Part shown: piece by piece, positions 35,092 to 45,886 of the stretch
Position numbering within the stretch: position 1 is the first letter of the stretch
How the letters are laid out: each line of letters begins with the position of its first letter
NCBI RefSeq assembly: GCF_041296265.1
Contig: NC_091695.1
Location: forward strand, 15,855,001 to 15,919,000
DNA length: 64,000 nt
Reading direction: 5' to 3'
Source of the DNA: Equus caballus
Taxonomy: Eukaryota > Chordata > Mammalia > Perissodactyla > Equidae
Notes under the pieces: model-generated
Seen by the model: the letters and a program-made list of their open reading frames with translations, nothing else
Told to the model about the DNA's origin: nothing
The model's database searches: none
Translations under genes and position numbers: made by a program

Positions 35092-35489
35092 TAAATCAAA
35101 AAGATAAAATAAAATAAAAATTGAACACAAAAAGAAATACAAAAATCACATTCTTAAATCATACAAATTTATTTACCAAGTTAGCTTTGGACCCTGTCAC
35201 TAAGCATATTTATTGCTATAAATAATTTTTATTTTCTAGAGTGATATTTTATTTTATACTGCACGGTATTTTTTGGTCAAGTATAGTTTTTCCCAAATTC
35301 TGTCATTTCTATTACTATTTAGAAACCAAAAGTAAAACTAAATAATATTAATAACATTTTCCAATATCATCCATGTAGAAAGGTGTTTCAAAAGATTATA
35401 ATACATCATGTCCCCTGCAACTTATTTCCTTATGTGGAAATTCATCATCAATCCACTTTTTTCTTGGTCAATAAACTCTAAATATTTTT
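35092..35489. other. Unassigned AT-rich intergenic DNA
   Basis: Nothing is recognised. Confidence 0.4.
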
Positions 35490-35760
35490 AATATCAGCAT
35501 ACAACAGTGGAATATAGATCAATTACTTTATATTTGATAATTCTTTGATTGATGGACATTTGATTGTTTGCAGCTTTTTATTTCTTTTATGACTATAAAA
35601 ATGCTGTAATAAATAACCTTGTGCTTATAAGAAAATATACTGTTTTCTATTTATAAAATAAATGTATAAGTTTTCTTCCACATTCAAATACTGTGTTGTT
35701 GTGTAAAAATTTTCCAAATGTCCATAATAATTTGAAATAAAAAAGAGAACACTGAGAAAA
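35490..35760 (-). mobile_element. Old L1 fragment, antisense
   Basis: A weak reversed L1 3' pattern: 'gattgatggacatttgattg' near 35549, 'tttgcagctttttatttc', then 'aaaaatgctgtaataaataa' near 35597. Very degraded. Confidence 0.5.
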
Positions 35761-36132
35761 AGTTCTATGCATTGTTTCCTTCTTTTTTTTTTTTTTTCAT
35801 TTTCCAGGAAAGGATACTAACATTTACTGGCATATCATTTTCATCTGGTGGTAAAATTGTAAAATGGTGATAAAAGATGAGTAACATTACCTACTTGATA
35901 TCATAGATACAAGATGAATGGTTCTGAAACATTGCCTTCTTTTCTACAGATAGAGTATAGCATTCCAGACTTCAGTGGATAGGGTCATTGGCCCTAATGT
36001 CCACAAAGTACCTATTCTCATCATACTTATAATGATGAATAGTTTAGAAATAATACTGCCACCTATATCAAAATCCTTCAGTATGTGTACACTCTCAAAT
36101 TCTTCCCAGAAGCAGAAATTTTAGTTTTCTTT

Positions 36133-36295
36133 TCTTTTTTTTTTTTTTTTAAAGGATCAGTGCATGGGTGTGTATCCTAGTTGTTGGTTTTATATTTCTC
36201 TATGTGAGCTGCCTGATTCCACGACTGGGAAACGAACCTGGGCTGTGGTGGCATAACTGCTGAATCTTAACCACTTGACCAGCAGGGCTGGCTCT
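36133..36295 (-). mobile_element. ERE-family SINE, antisense, degraded
   Basis: In reverse it starts 'agccagccctgctggtcaag' and carries a degraded tRNA-like region, ending in a T-run on the plus strand. The flanks repeat agttttctttt at about 36122 and 36296. Confidence 0.75.
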
Positions 36296-36850
36296 AGTTT
36301 TCTTTTGATTACTTATTTTCACTCCATATCTAATTAATGGCTTGATACACCAAGATCTCTTAGCTAGGAAATTGGAATATAGTTCTATTAATTCTTAAAT
36401 GGCAAAGCCATAATGATTCAACTGCATAAACTCAACCTCTGATTATTAATAAAAATCCTCTAGGTTGATTTCCTACATGGACCCTGGAAAGATTTCTTTA
36501 ATTCCTATCCCATAACTTCCTTATTAAGATAGCAGGATACGCTGTTTCTTGAAGAGCGTTTCTCAAAGACTTCAAATTTCCTCATGGAACCGGAAACCAT
36601 TCTGGCTTTAAGACATTAGTGAGAGATGACTCAAAAAAGAAGAATTATTTCTTTTAATATTTTATCCCAACGTTCTAAATGATTCATCCCTTAATTGAAC
36701 ACCATAGTGTTGAGACCAAGGTGCAACTTTTAACAAGACTCAATTTTAAATTAGGGATCAAATTTTAATATTAAAATAATTTAATAACTGCTACTAAGTG
36801 TGACTATTCTCAGAGTGGACAGGTCTACACCTAACCTCATGGTACACAAT
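36296..36850. other. Unassigned intergenic DNA
   Basis: Nothing is recognised. Confidence 0.4.
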
Positions 36851-37382
36851 TGTTGGGGCCCAGAGCAGACCATCTCAAAATATCTCACAGTGGCGTATTT
36901 ATTATTTTGAATTAAAGTTACTTGAGAAGAGCCAATGTGAAGAAACACATTTTGACCCTCCTCTCTGTTCCCCTTAAGACAGGAAATAAATCTCTCATGT
37001 AAAAGGTACATCCCTACATTCTTATCACCAGAGCTAAGAAATTCAGGGATAAGAATCCTATATAAACAAATCATTTTACTTATTTTCTAATTTACTACTT
37101 CATACCCAAACTCTGCTTTAATTCCTTACTAATTAAGCCCCTATACCTAAGTTTCCATGTCCTATCAAATCATCACAAGTTTATTGTCACTTTTTCTAGA
37201 AAGATCTATAAACTGCCTGCTTTGTTTACTCTCTGTGCATCATTTTTATGATCTCCCACCCAGGCATATTAAGTTGATTATTCTCCTGTTGATCTGGTCT
37301 TGTGTCAATTTCATCATTAGTCCAGGCATGAGAACCCAAGAGGCATAAGTAGAAGAAATTCCTCCTTCCTCATACAAACAAG
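36851..37382 (+). mobile_element. Solo LTR, endogenous retrovirus (ERV1-like), edges approximate
   Basis: It starts 'tgttggggcccagagcagac', a typical TG-initiated LTR head, and contains 'gaatcctatataaacaaatc' and the promoter-like region near 37200-37240. It ends in the C/T-rich stretch near 37360-37382. The layout matches a known perissodactyl-type LTR as I remember it. No internal viral sequence adjoins it. Broken fossil of moderate age. Confidence 0.55.
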
Positions 37383-37424
37383 GTCCCCTCTGTCTGGCCT
37401 TAGGTCAACTTCTATACAGTAAAG

Positions 37425-38550
37425 ATGCAGAATAGCTAAAGCATCTTTAAAAAGGGACAAAATTGGAGAATTTACAATACCTATTTCAAGGCTAACTAAA
37501 AACATATAGCAATCAAGATAGAGCAATATTTTACAAAGATAGTAAATAGACCATCAGGACAGAATAAAAAGTCCAAAATATGCACATATGTATGTTCCAC
37601 TGATTATCGGCTACGAAGCCAAAGTAATTCAATGGGATCCAAGATGTATATCAATATTCTCTGCAAATCACTAACAAAATTACAAACAACCTGACAAAAA
37701 TGAGAGAAAAGATCTGAAAGACGTTTCACAGAAGAAAATATGAGCGATCAATAAACACACTTAAAAAGACCTAACATACTTACTCACCAGGGAAATGAAA
37801 TTGCAATAACAATGAGATATTAATTCCCACCACTAGTTTGGGTAAGATTAAAAATACTAGATTGCCAAAGTATCATATCAGCTACTATGTTCAGCTCCTG
37901 AAGTTATCATACATTACTTATTTAAGAGCGCAAAGGTACTTCACTTTGGAAAACAGTTTGGCAATTTATTAAGTTCAACACATTACTACCATACATCCCA
38001 GGAATTCCCCTTATGGATGCTAACACAAGATGAATGAAACATGCCCCAAAAAACACATGTATATTAATGTTACTGATGGCTTTATTTATAACAGTACTAA
38101 ATGGAAATATCTTAACTGTCCATCAACAGATAAAGAGATGAATTATGATAAGTAAGTAAAATGAAACACTACTCAGCAATAAAATGGAATGAACTTCTCA
38201 TACATGCAAAAGCATGGATGAATTTCAATAGCATTAAGTTGAGCAAGAGAAACCAGACACAGACATGCTATATTATCCCATTTATATGAAATTCTAAAAC
38301 AAGTAAGATGAATGTATGGTGATAGAAATCATAACAATTGTGGCCTGGGATATAGTCTGGGGCAATTTACTACACAGAGACATTGAGGAACATTTCGAAC
38401 ATTTTGACATTTGAGGTATTGGAAAGATTGTCTCATTGGAAGCAGTAGTAACACAGATGACATCATTTCTCAAATACCCTCCATGAACACTTCGTATTTC
38501 ATTGTACCTAAAATATACTTTAGTAATTTGTTGGTTTAAAAGAAAGCAAT
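37425..38550 (+). mobile_element. Old L1 (L1M-type) 3' region
   Basis: ORF2-tail order: 'tagctaaagcatctttaaaa' near 37434, 'gatagagcaatattttac' near 37517, 'actcaccagggaaatgaaat' near 37782, 'ctgtccatcaacagataaag' near 38117, 'aaaatggaatgaacttctca' near 38182, then a 3' UTR. The right part, from about 38048, lies inside segmental-duplication copy A and has its partner at 52765-53660. Confidence 0.75.
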
Positions 38551-38947
38551 GAAATATGACTTTTTTAATACTATTTTTTAATTTGTTTTGCAGAAGCTTT
38601 TGAATTTCTATATAATTCAAATGGACAAGATTTTATAGGATATAGAAAATTATACTAAATACATGTGTCTATAATTGATAAATTTCCAATTTTATATCTA
38701 GCATCTAGTATGTCACGATACTAATAACATTCTTAAGATTTTTGTGTATTTGCATAACTTGTATTACTACTGCAGGACAGATTCCCAGGAAAGAGTTTTC
38801 TGTTCAATGAAAATATGCATGTTTTCAACTGTTTTTGGACCTAAGGCAAAAGGGTTAGTATAATGATGTTCTTCGTTCATGACACTTTATCATTATTGCG
38901 TCAGGCAAAGTCCCTCTCTTTTCTTAATTTATTTTTTATTTCAATTT

Positions 38948-39953
38948 GTTCTGGGCTGAACTGAATCTGTTATGGGTGTATCTCTCTGTGTTCCACCAAA
39001 ATTCATGTGCTGAATCTCTAATCTGCAGTATTTCAGAATGTCATCATATTTGGAGATAGAACCTTTAAAGAGGTATTCAATAAAAATGGAGTAATTAGGA
39101 GAGACTTAATCCAATAGGGTTGATGTTTTTATAAGAAGAGGAAATTAGGACACAGAAAGACACACCAGACACATCCACAGACCCAGCAATGAATAGGCAA
39201 AGTAGGTGGCCATCTTCAAGCCAAGGAGAGGCCTCAAAAGAAACCAAAGCTACCAACTCCTTGATCTTGGCCTTCTAGCTTCGAGAGCTGAGAAAATATA
39301 TTTCTGTTGTTTAATCCCATCTGTGGTATTTTGTTATGAGAGTACTACTATTGACAATAATAATCCATAACCAATCTATAAATGAAAATTCGGGTGAGTT
39401 TGTTCTGAGCTAAAATATGAGGACCATGCCCTGGGTCCTTTCTTCCCAAAGGAAGAAAGGGCACCAAAGAAGTGGGGTGTACAGAGTGGTTATATACCCC
39501 CAAAGAAGATGTTTCACATAGGATTGAAATGTCCCTTTCACAATAGTCATGAGACTGCTCTGTCGGCACAGCAATTGATGGACACAACAGGTAGGTCTGC
39601 TGTCTCAGTGGACACAGCAGGATGGTAGGTCTGCTGTCTGGAGCTGGGTGGGTGGTCACAAGTGAGCTGAGTGGTCAAAGGTGAGCACAGCAATCAGTTC
39701 CTAGCCTGAGGAAGAATGCTTATCCCTAAGGAAATGCCAATGTGGGGGAAGTTGCATCTTTATCTTAAGGGCATTTGTTCTTGCTATAGTAAATGTTTAA
39801 AGCAGATATGCAATACATGCTCAATGGCCACGTCAGGCCCTTTTGGAAAAACAAAGTCAGGCTGAATTAGGCTTACACCAAATGACTTCCTCCTATACTC
39901 GAATATATCCTATTACTTGCCATTTCTATTTGTCACTACCAAACTAATACATC
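38948..39953 (+). mobile_element. MLT1-type (MaLR) LTR, interrupted
   Basis: MaLR pattern: 'ctgggctgaactgaatctg', 'ccaaaattcatgtgctgaat', 'gacccagcaatgaatagg', 'gccttctagcttcgagagc', 'tgttgtttaatcccatctgt' and a closing 'aaactaataca' at about 39943. A younger solo LTR interrupts it at 39352-39935. The undisturbed partner is at 54238-54640. An old, broken fossil. Confidence 0.8.
39352..39935 (-). mobile_element. Solo LTR, ERV1-like, about 584 bp
   Basis: Ends form TGACAA...TTGTCA with near-duplicate 4-bp flanks (ctat and ctac). It matches the LTR at 61890-62466 along its whole length. On the minus strand a 'gggtatataacca' box is followed downstream by an AATAAA-like signal, as in retroviral LTRs. 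It interrupts the MLT1-type LTR and is absent from copy B, so it postdates the duplication. No internal region; broken relict. Confidence 0.85.
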
Positions 39954-40485
39954 TTTCATCTTTATTTCTATGTGCAGTCTCCTCTATCACCACCAGGTTA
40001 CCATCCCAATGTATTTAATGCGAGTCTGTTTGTTTTCTTGTGTTCTTACAACATATATGTTAGTGTTCCATGTGAATGCATTTGTACTTTTTGTAAATGA
40101 CATTGTGCCATATATATCAACTTCAAGATTTAAATTTAAGGCCTATACAGAAAAATCTTATGACAAATAAACAAGTATTGCTGCAAAGAGGACTTAAGCC
40201 CCAAAGAAGAAAATTGCCCAAGGGCAATTTCCTTTCTACAAGATTCTGTTAGTAATGGCCTTACTTCAGGGGCACATATACTAAAATTAGAATGATACGT
40301 AATTCTATTAGTCATTACATTCTTTAAAAATATAGACCTAAAATATTCTGTGTTTTAAAATGCATTTGTGTGATGGAAAATTTACAGACATGTTCAAACA
40401 TAACACAAGGACTTCATTTTCAAACATTGTGTTTGACTTTTCTCTAGTAGCCATCTTCTACCTTTCTCGCTCAAAATACAATCAT

Positions 40486-40679
40486 GGGGCCAGCCTGGTG
40501 GTGCAGGAGATAGGTTCACGAGTTCCGCTTCAGTGGCCCAGGGTTCACCAGTTCAGATCCCTGGTGCAAACCAACATACCACTTGTCAAGCCATGCTGTG
40601 GCAGCCTTCCCACATATAAAGTAGAGGAAGATGGGCACAGATGTTAGCTCAGGGCTAATCTTTCTCAAAAATATAAAAT
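40486..40679 (+). mobile_element. ERE2-type equine SINE
   Basis: Head 'ggggccagcctggtggtgca', body 'aagccatgctgtggcagcct', 'cacatataaagtagaggaag', 'gttagctcagggctaatctt' and an A-rich tail. Flanks: aaaatacaatcat at 40473-40485 and aaaatatgatcat at 40680-40692. The matching place in copy B (about 55092) is empty. Confidence 0.9.
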
Positions 40680-43055
40680 AAAATATGATCATAAACAAAA
40701 GAGTAAAATAGTTTTATTACCTGAGGATTATATTTTGGAGAACACATCCTGCTTTTAACATCCACTTTAGCAAGTCCTTGAAATAATCACTATGCTAATT
40801 GTATTCTTTGAAGTAAGTGTGGGGAAAATATACACAGCAGAGCTAGCAGCATAAAATATTATTATTTATTGGTAGAGTTCTCTCTAATTTCACTGCTAGA
40901 CCATTGGTTTTTAGCTCTTCAATATTGCCTTTTCAAAATAATGAACCTCCAAATGGAAGTGAGTTACTTTGACAGCACACTTTAATCAATGTGCCCCTTA
41001 GCTGTCACAAAGTTGAAGTCACTTCAGTAGTGTAAGCCCAAATTGCAACAAAGACTCATGGGATGTCTGGTTGAACTTCTGGAGGGGGATCTCGTTAAGG
41101 AATCAACCCCATGAGGCATGTTCCCCAAGGATGTAAAGGGCAATTTGTGGATCCTAGAAGCACCTGTGCTTCAGATTTTGGGTCTCAAAGGTTTATAGAA
41201 CCCCTTCAACTCCCATTGCCACAGCAACATAGAGATTCTCACTAAGAACTTGAAGCAGGTTCTCCATACAGGTGGGTAGAAAATATTTATCTTATTTTTG
41301 TATAATGGCCTTTAAAAGATCCAAAATTCTACATTAAAATGAACCACTTCTCTTTCATTTTGAAAGTCGCTGGGCATTATATATAACCTAATAATACAAC
41401 ACTTCAACTAATTATAACTGTTTTGGGGAGCACAGGATGTCAAATATGATCCAGATTTTATGTTTCCAAATTAGAATTGGCAGCATTATGTCTTATGTAC
41501 TTAAATAAATTATATCATTATCGAAACAATGGATGTTTGCTCACTGAGATTGTTCATAGCATAGTTTTACTTCTGCAATATTACCTAAAATGAAAACAGC
41601 ATGTTTCACAGAATATCCTGTCAAAGAAATCTGTATACACAACTACCCAAACCTCAAACGATGCTCTTTTTGGAGAATATAACTATAGATCACAAATTTT
41701 CTCAGGAAAAGTTTCCATTAACTCTGAAAACATGCAGGCAGATGTACATATAGAAACATAATAATTAATCAATGCATTAATGAAATGTGTTTAGATAAAC
41801 CATGTATCTTAAATAAAATATTCTGCTAACATTTTAGCTGAGAATATCTCCAAAAGAAGGACTTCTATTTGAGTAAAGTTACTGCATAAGCAGGAACAAA
41901 ATTTTCAGAAATGCAAAAACGTAGATTCTTAATTTGATAGAACAGAACTTCTATAACATTCTCTAAGAGGAAGTAAATACCAGAAGAAAGTGTACATTTC
42001 CTGGATTACTCTTAGTTTTATTGACTTAAAATAAGATGTCCAAAACTAATATTTTAATATTCTGCCTTAGTATTTTATAATAAAGGAATTCAAAGTATGT
42101 AGAAAGTATTTCTGTATACAATTTTAAGGGTATTATTATTACTTATTAGCCATAAAACACTGGCACTAATTTAAAGGCAACTCACTTTCTTTTTACCCTC
42201 CCTTTCCTCATTAGTATTCATAAGGAAATTGTAAATGCCTAGAGTATGACCAGGAATGAGATTCTTAAATACTCCAAAATCAAGTGTGTAAGCCTCATTT
42301 AACACTATATTCATTTCCAGTTTCTCATTGCATGGGACCACTGATACAAATGGTGGGCAAACTTTTTTCATAAAGCATCCCAATTCTCACAAAATAGTGG
42401 AGTAATCTCAAAGAAATCAATATGAGTAAGGATGTGGCGGGCCATGGATGAAAATGTCCAGTGGTGCCAGGTAAGGTAGTATGCCTAGAGGGGTAACATG
42501 GACTTGATTGAGGAATGAATTGAAAATAAAGCTAAAGCATATTTCAATTATTTTAAAAAATAGCTCTAATTACATATCTTAATTACCCAAATTTTTAATG
42601 ACTGTCATTTGCCTACCAGCAAATCTGACAGAATCATGACAGGGAGACCAAGAAGGATACAACAGTTAATGACAGTGTTAATGAAAGCTTGACCTAAGGA
42701 AGAAGATGGGGTATGCTTAGGATGGGAAATTATTCATGGAAATTGTAAAATAATACAACATGGAGCTTTGAAAGAGAAAATTAGAGGATGAATATGATGT
42801 TTGTGATTTAAAATGGTTGCTTTTTAAAATTTATTATTGCAGTTTAAAATAAAGTATATAACCAGCAACATGCCAGATTTCAGCAGAAATAGAGGAGCTG
42901 ATACAGTTTGGAAGCATTTGTTTCGGCTGATAGTTGATATGTTTGCCAATGGAGAGACCGAAAGCTTTTCCTAAAGCTCAGATATAATGTTAAATAATGA
43001 AATAGTCTTGACTCTCTGGGACTTAAATTTAAATCTATAGAATAAGAGACAGTGG

Positions 43056-43287
43056 CCTGCCCCGTGGCCGAGTGGTTAAGTTTGCGTGCTCTTCTTCGCT
43101 GGGCCAGGGTTTCGCTGGATCGAATCTCGAATCCTGGGCGTGGACATGGCACTGCACATCAAGCCATGCTGAGGCGGCATCCCATATGCCACAACTAGAA
43201 GGACCCACAACTAAAAAATACACAACTATGTACTGGGGGGCTTTGGGGAGAAAAAAGAAAATTAAAATCTTTAAAAAAAAAACAAAA
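43056..43287 (+). mobile_element. ERE1 equine SINE
   Basis: ERE1 head 'cctgccccgtggccgagtgg', 'gctggatcgaatct' B-box region, 'aactagaaggacccacaact' and a poly(A) tail. Flanks agaataagagacagtgg (43039-43055) and agaataagaggcaatgg (43288-43304) differ at two places. It is slightly older than the copies at 21.4 and 29.4 kb. Copy B lacks it, along with about 100 bp of the surrounding DNA. Confidence 0.92.
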
Positions 43288-43791
43288 AGAATAAGAGGCA
43301 ATGGCTGGACATTTTTGGGCCAGGTGGCCCCTACTAGAACTATCCATTGTGATTGGGAAAGGACTCTGGCTTAGATAGGAGCAGGTGACCATCCCTGAAA
43401 AAAAATCCTTCAAAAATATTCAGTTACATTAAAATAGTGTGCTGATTCTTGGCAAATATGTACAACGTAATTATAAACTGTATCAAATAAGGATTCTTAT
43501 TAACATTACAATAATTAAAAATAAAAAAATGTGAAAAATGTCAAGGAAAAGATCGACTAAATGTTTAAGGCCAGATATGTTTCATGTATTTTTAAAATAA
43601 TGCTGTAAAATTATATAAATAAAAATACTGATTAATAATAAAAACAGTAGAAAGAATATGAGGAATTGTATCAGCTTGTGGGACAAGGAAGAAAAGAGTT
43701 TGGAGAGGGAAGGAAAAGGAAATCAAATCCAGTAAAACGTAGGATGATGGAATTGCAAAAATCATAACTTTTTCACAGATATCAGTTTTTA

Positions 43792-44007
43792 AAGATTTTT
43801 TATTTTTTCCATTTTCTCCCCAAAGCCCCCCAGTACATAGTTGTATATTCTTCGTTGTGGGTTCTTCTAGTTGTGCCATGTGGGACGCTGCCTCAGCGTG
43901 GTCTGATGAGCAGTGCCATGTCCACGCCCAGGATTCGAACCAACGAAACACTGGGCCGCCTGCAGCGGAGCGCGCAAACTTAACCACTCGGCCACGGGGC
44001 CAGCCCC
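43792..44007 (-). mobile_element. ERE1 equine SINE, antisense
   Basis: In reverse it is a near-consensus ERE1 from 'ggggctggccccgtggccga' to a poly(A) tail. It is flanked by cacagatatcagttttta at about 43774-43791 and 44008-44025. It lies 0.65 kb upstream of the OR8J1-type start codon. Confidence 0.93.
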
Positions 44008-44025
44008 CACAGATATCAGTTTTTA

Positions 44026-44656
44026 AAAGCTGAAAAGAGAATCAGCAACCTGATCTAAGGGCATATGTCCATGTATTTTTGCCTCAGTTAACAAAATGGA
44101 ATTTGAAAAGATGCAGTTAACAGACATGAATTGTAGAATAGTCAACTTCAGTGTACGTTGAATAAAAGATATAGAAAGGTTGAATAAAGAAAATGAGGCA
44201 AGATAGTGGATACATCATCTATTTTTGAGAGAAAACAAGAAATCCCAGATGAAGAAATCACACACATAAAATTATTTGGGGCATTCAAATCATGAAGCCT
44301 TTCTCACACTCAATGCATGAGATGGAAGAAATGAGTCATGGCTTCTGTTGCTCACAAGCTAACAAGATATTCATAATTCAATAAGATTGTGAGGAATTAA
44401 ATCCTCAAAATATACAAGATGCTGAATCATCTATTTAATTTACCATATTTGCTTTTTCTCTCTTCCAAATGATTACAAAGTTTATTAGGCCTAAAACCTT
44501 GAGTTTAATAACTGAGTTAGATTAATACATGATTGCAGGAATTCTCACCCAAGGAATTGCCTTTGCCATCTAATGGCAGTCCTAGAAAATAATTCCTCAA
44601 ATTTTCTAACCACTTCTCCTTTTGTTCCTCAAACAGATGAATTTCCAAACTCTTAC
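44026..44656. other. OR8J1-type upstream region
   Basis: No repeat is recognised. OR genes normally have untranslated exons upstream and a splice acceptor shortly before the coding exon. 'gattgcag' at 44531-44538 is a possible acceptor, but its pyrimidine tract is poor. The reading frame stays open upstream to an ATG at 44573, adding 28 codons that do not look like an OR N-terminus. Confidence 0.4.
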
Positions 44657-45604
44657 ATGGCTCCTGGAAATTTCACCCGGGTCACTGAGTTTATCCTCAC
44701 AGGTGTCTCAGACCGTCCAGAACTTCAGATTCCACTCTTCTTTGTTTTCCTGGTCATCTATGGACTGACTGTGGCAGGAAACCTGACCATTATCACTCTC
44801 ACCAGTGTTGACTCTCGATTTCAGACTCCTATGTATTTTTTCCTCCGACATTTGGCTATCATTAATCTTGGCAATTCTACTGTCATTGCCCCTAAAATGC
44901 TGATCAATTTTTTGGTAAAGAAGAAAACCACCTTCTACTATGAATGTGCCACCCAGTTGGGAGGATTCTTGGTTTTCATTGTATCTGAGATTTTCACGTT
45001 AGCTGTGATGGCCTATGACCGCTCTGTGGCCGTCTGTAATCCCCTGCTCTACATGGTGGTGGTATCTGGGCGGATCTGCCTTCTGCTGGTATCCCTCACG
45101 TACCTCTATAGCTTTTCCACAGCCATTGTGGTTTCATCTGGTGTATTCTCTGTGTCTTATTGCTCTTCCAATGTAATCAATCATTTTTACTGTGACAATG
45201 TCCCTCTGTTAACATTGTCTTGCTCTGATCCTTATTTTCCAGAAACAGTAGTTGTCATATCTGCAGCTATAAATCTGTTTTTTTCCATGATTATAGTTCT
45301 CGTATCATATTTCAACATTGTTGTGTCCATTTTAAGGATACGTTCATCAGAAGGAAGGAAAAAAGCCTTTTCCACATGTGCTTCACATATGATAGCAGTT
45401 ACAGTTTTCTATGGGACGCTGCTATTCATGTACTTGCAACCTCGAAGTAAACATTCATTGGATACTGATAAAGTGGCCTCCGTGTTTTATACACTGGTGA
45501 TTCCAATGCTGAATCCCATGATCTACAGCCTGCGGAATAAGGATGTGAAGGCTGCCTTACACAGTTTTTTGACAAATCCATGCTCTTCTTTTAACTCAAT
45601 GTGA
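44657..45604 (+). CDS. OR8J1: Olfactory receptor, OR8J1-type, apparently intact
   Basis: This is a class II odorant receptor, a seven-helix GPCR that couples through G-olf in olfactory cilia. It is 315 residues in one exon; OR8J proteins are about that length. I chose the ATG at 44657 because MAPGNFTRVTEFILTG matches OR8J starts; an in-frame ATG at 44573 would add 28 atypical residues. Visible: glycosylation site NFT (5-7), GN in TM1 (41-42), PMYFFL (58-63), C97 with loop cysteines 169, 179 and 189, MAYDRS (118-123), SY in TM5 (217-218), KAFSTCASH (236-244) and PMLNPMIYSLRN (283-294). The odd point is DRS in place of DRY at the end of TM3 (codon 45023-45025 TCT, not TAT). Ligand unknown. Synteny with OR8K1 favours OR8J1 over OR8J3. 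Confidence 0.93.
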   Translation: MAPGNFTRVTEFILTGVSDRPELQIPLFFVFLVIYGLTVAGNLTIITLTSVDSRFQTPMYFFLRHLAIINLGNSTVIAPKMLINFLVKKKTTFYYECATQLGGFLVFIVSEIFTLAVMAYDRSVAVCNPLLYMVVVSGRICLLLVSLTYLYSFSTAIVVSSGVFSVSYCSSNVINHFYCDNVPLLTLSCSDPYFPETVVVISAAINLFFSMIIVLVSYFNIVVSILRIRSSEGRKKAFSTCASHMIAVTVFYGTLLFMYLQPRSKHSLDTDKVASVFYTLVIPMLNPMIYSLRNKDVKAALHSFLTNPCSSFNSM

Positions 45605-45886
45605 TCTTAGAACTCTATAGGTAAATGAAGAGAAGTTTAAGATAGACTACCATTGTGTAAGAGAAACCAAGGTTAGATTCTGGGAATTAAAAGGTGCTAG
45701 GATTGGGGAAGCAGTGAATTAAAAATTAAACTGAAGGTGTTGGAGCTATGAGGTTGACATATACAACATGACATTATTCACTAGCTTTGCTAAAGATTAT
45801 TCAGGTAGCCAGAATGAAAGAAATATTTCCAGGAGTCAGGAGAGATTTAAATTAATAGAAAAATTAAAGTTAAAATGGTGCAACAA
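45605..45886. other. OR8J1-type 3' flank
   Basis: This is the likely 3' UTR or downstream DNA of the receptor gene. I see no strong AATAAA before the L1 that begins at 45887. Confidence 0.35.

Larger units (their letters stand above)
38048..43520 (+). repeat. Segmental duplication copy A (partner 52765-57745)
   Basis: Collinear with 52765-57745 over about 5 kb, by eye matching at about four bases in five. Shared landmarks: the L1 3' end, an MLT1-type LTR (about 38948 and 54238), 'gaggaagtaaataccag' against 'gaggaaataaaacc' near 41968 and 56517, and the stretch near 42329 and 56887. Copy A alone holds a solo LTR (39352-39935), an ERE2-type SINE (40486-40679) and an ERE1 (43056-43287). It contains no OR frame. 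The intact OR8J1-type gene begins 1.1 kb beyond it. Confidence 0.85.

Noticed and set aside
36781-37074. 97-codon minus-strand open frame as a gene
   Set aside because: It overlaps the LTR at 36851-37382 and has no domain features.
39348-39659. 103-codon open frame on the minus strand
   Set aside because: It lies wholly within a solo LTR; the sister LTR at 61.9 kb gives similar frames. It is treated as fossil sequence.
43592-43987. 131-codon minus-strand open frame
   Set aside because: It begins in the ERE1 head, which often gives an open frame (MVKFA...), and has no other support; the same ERE1-derived start is seen at 29385 and 43072.
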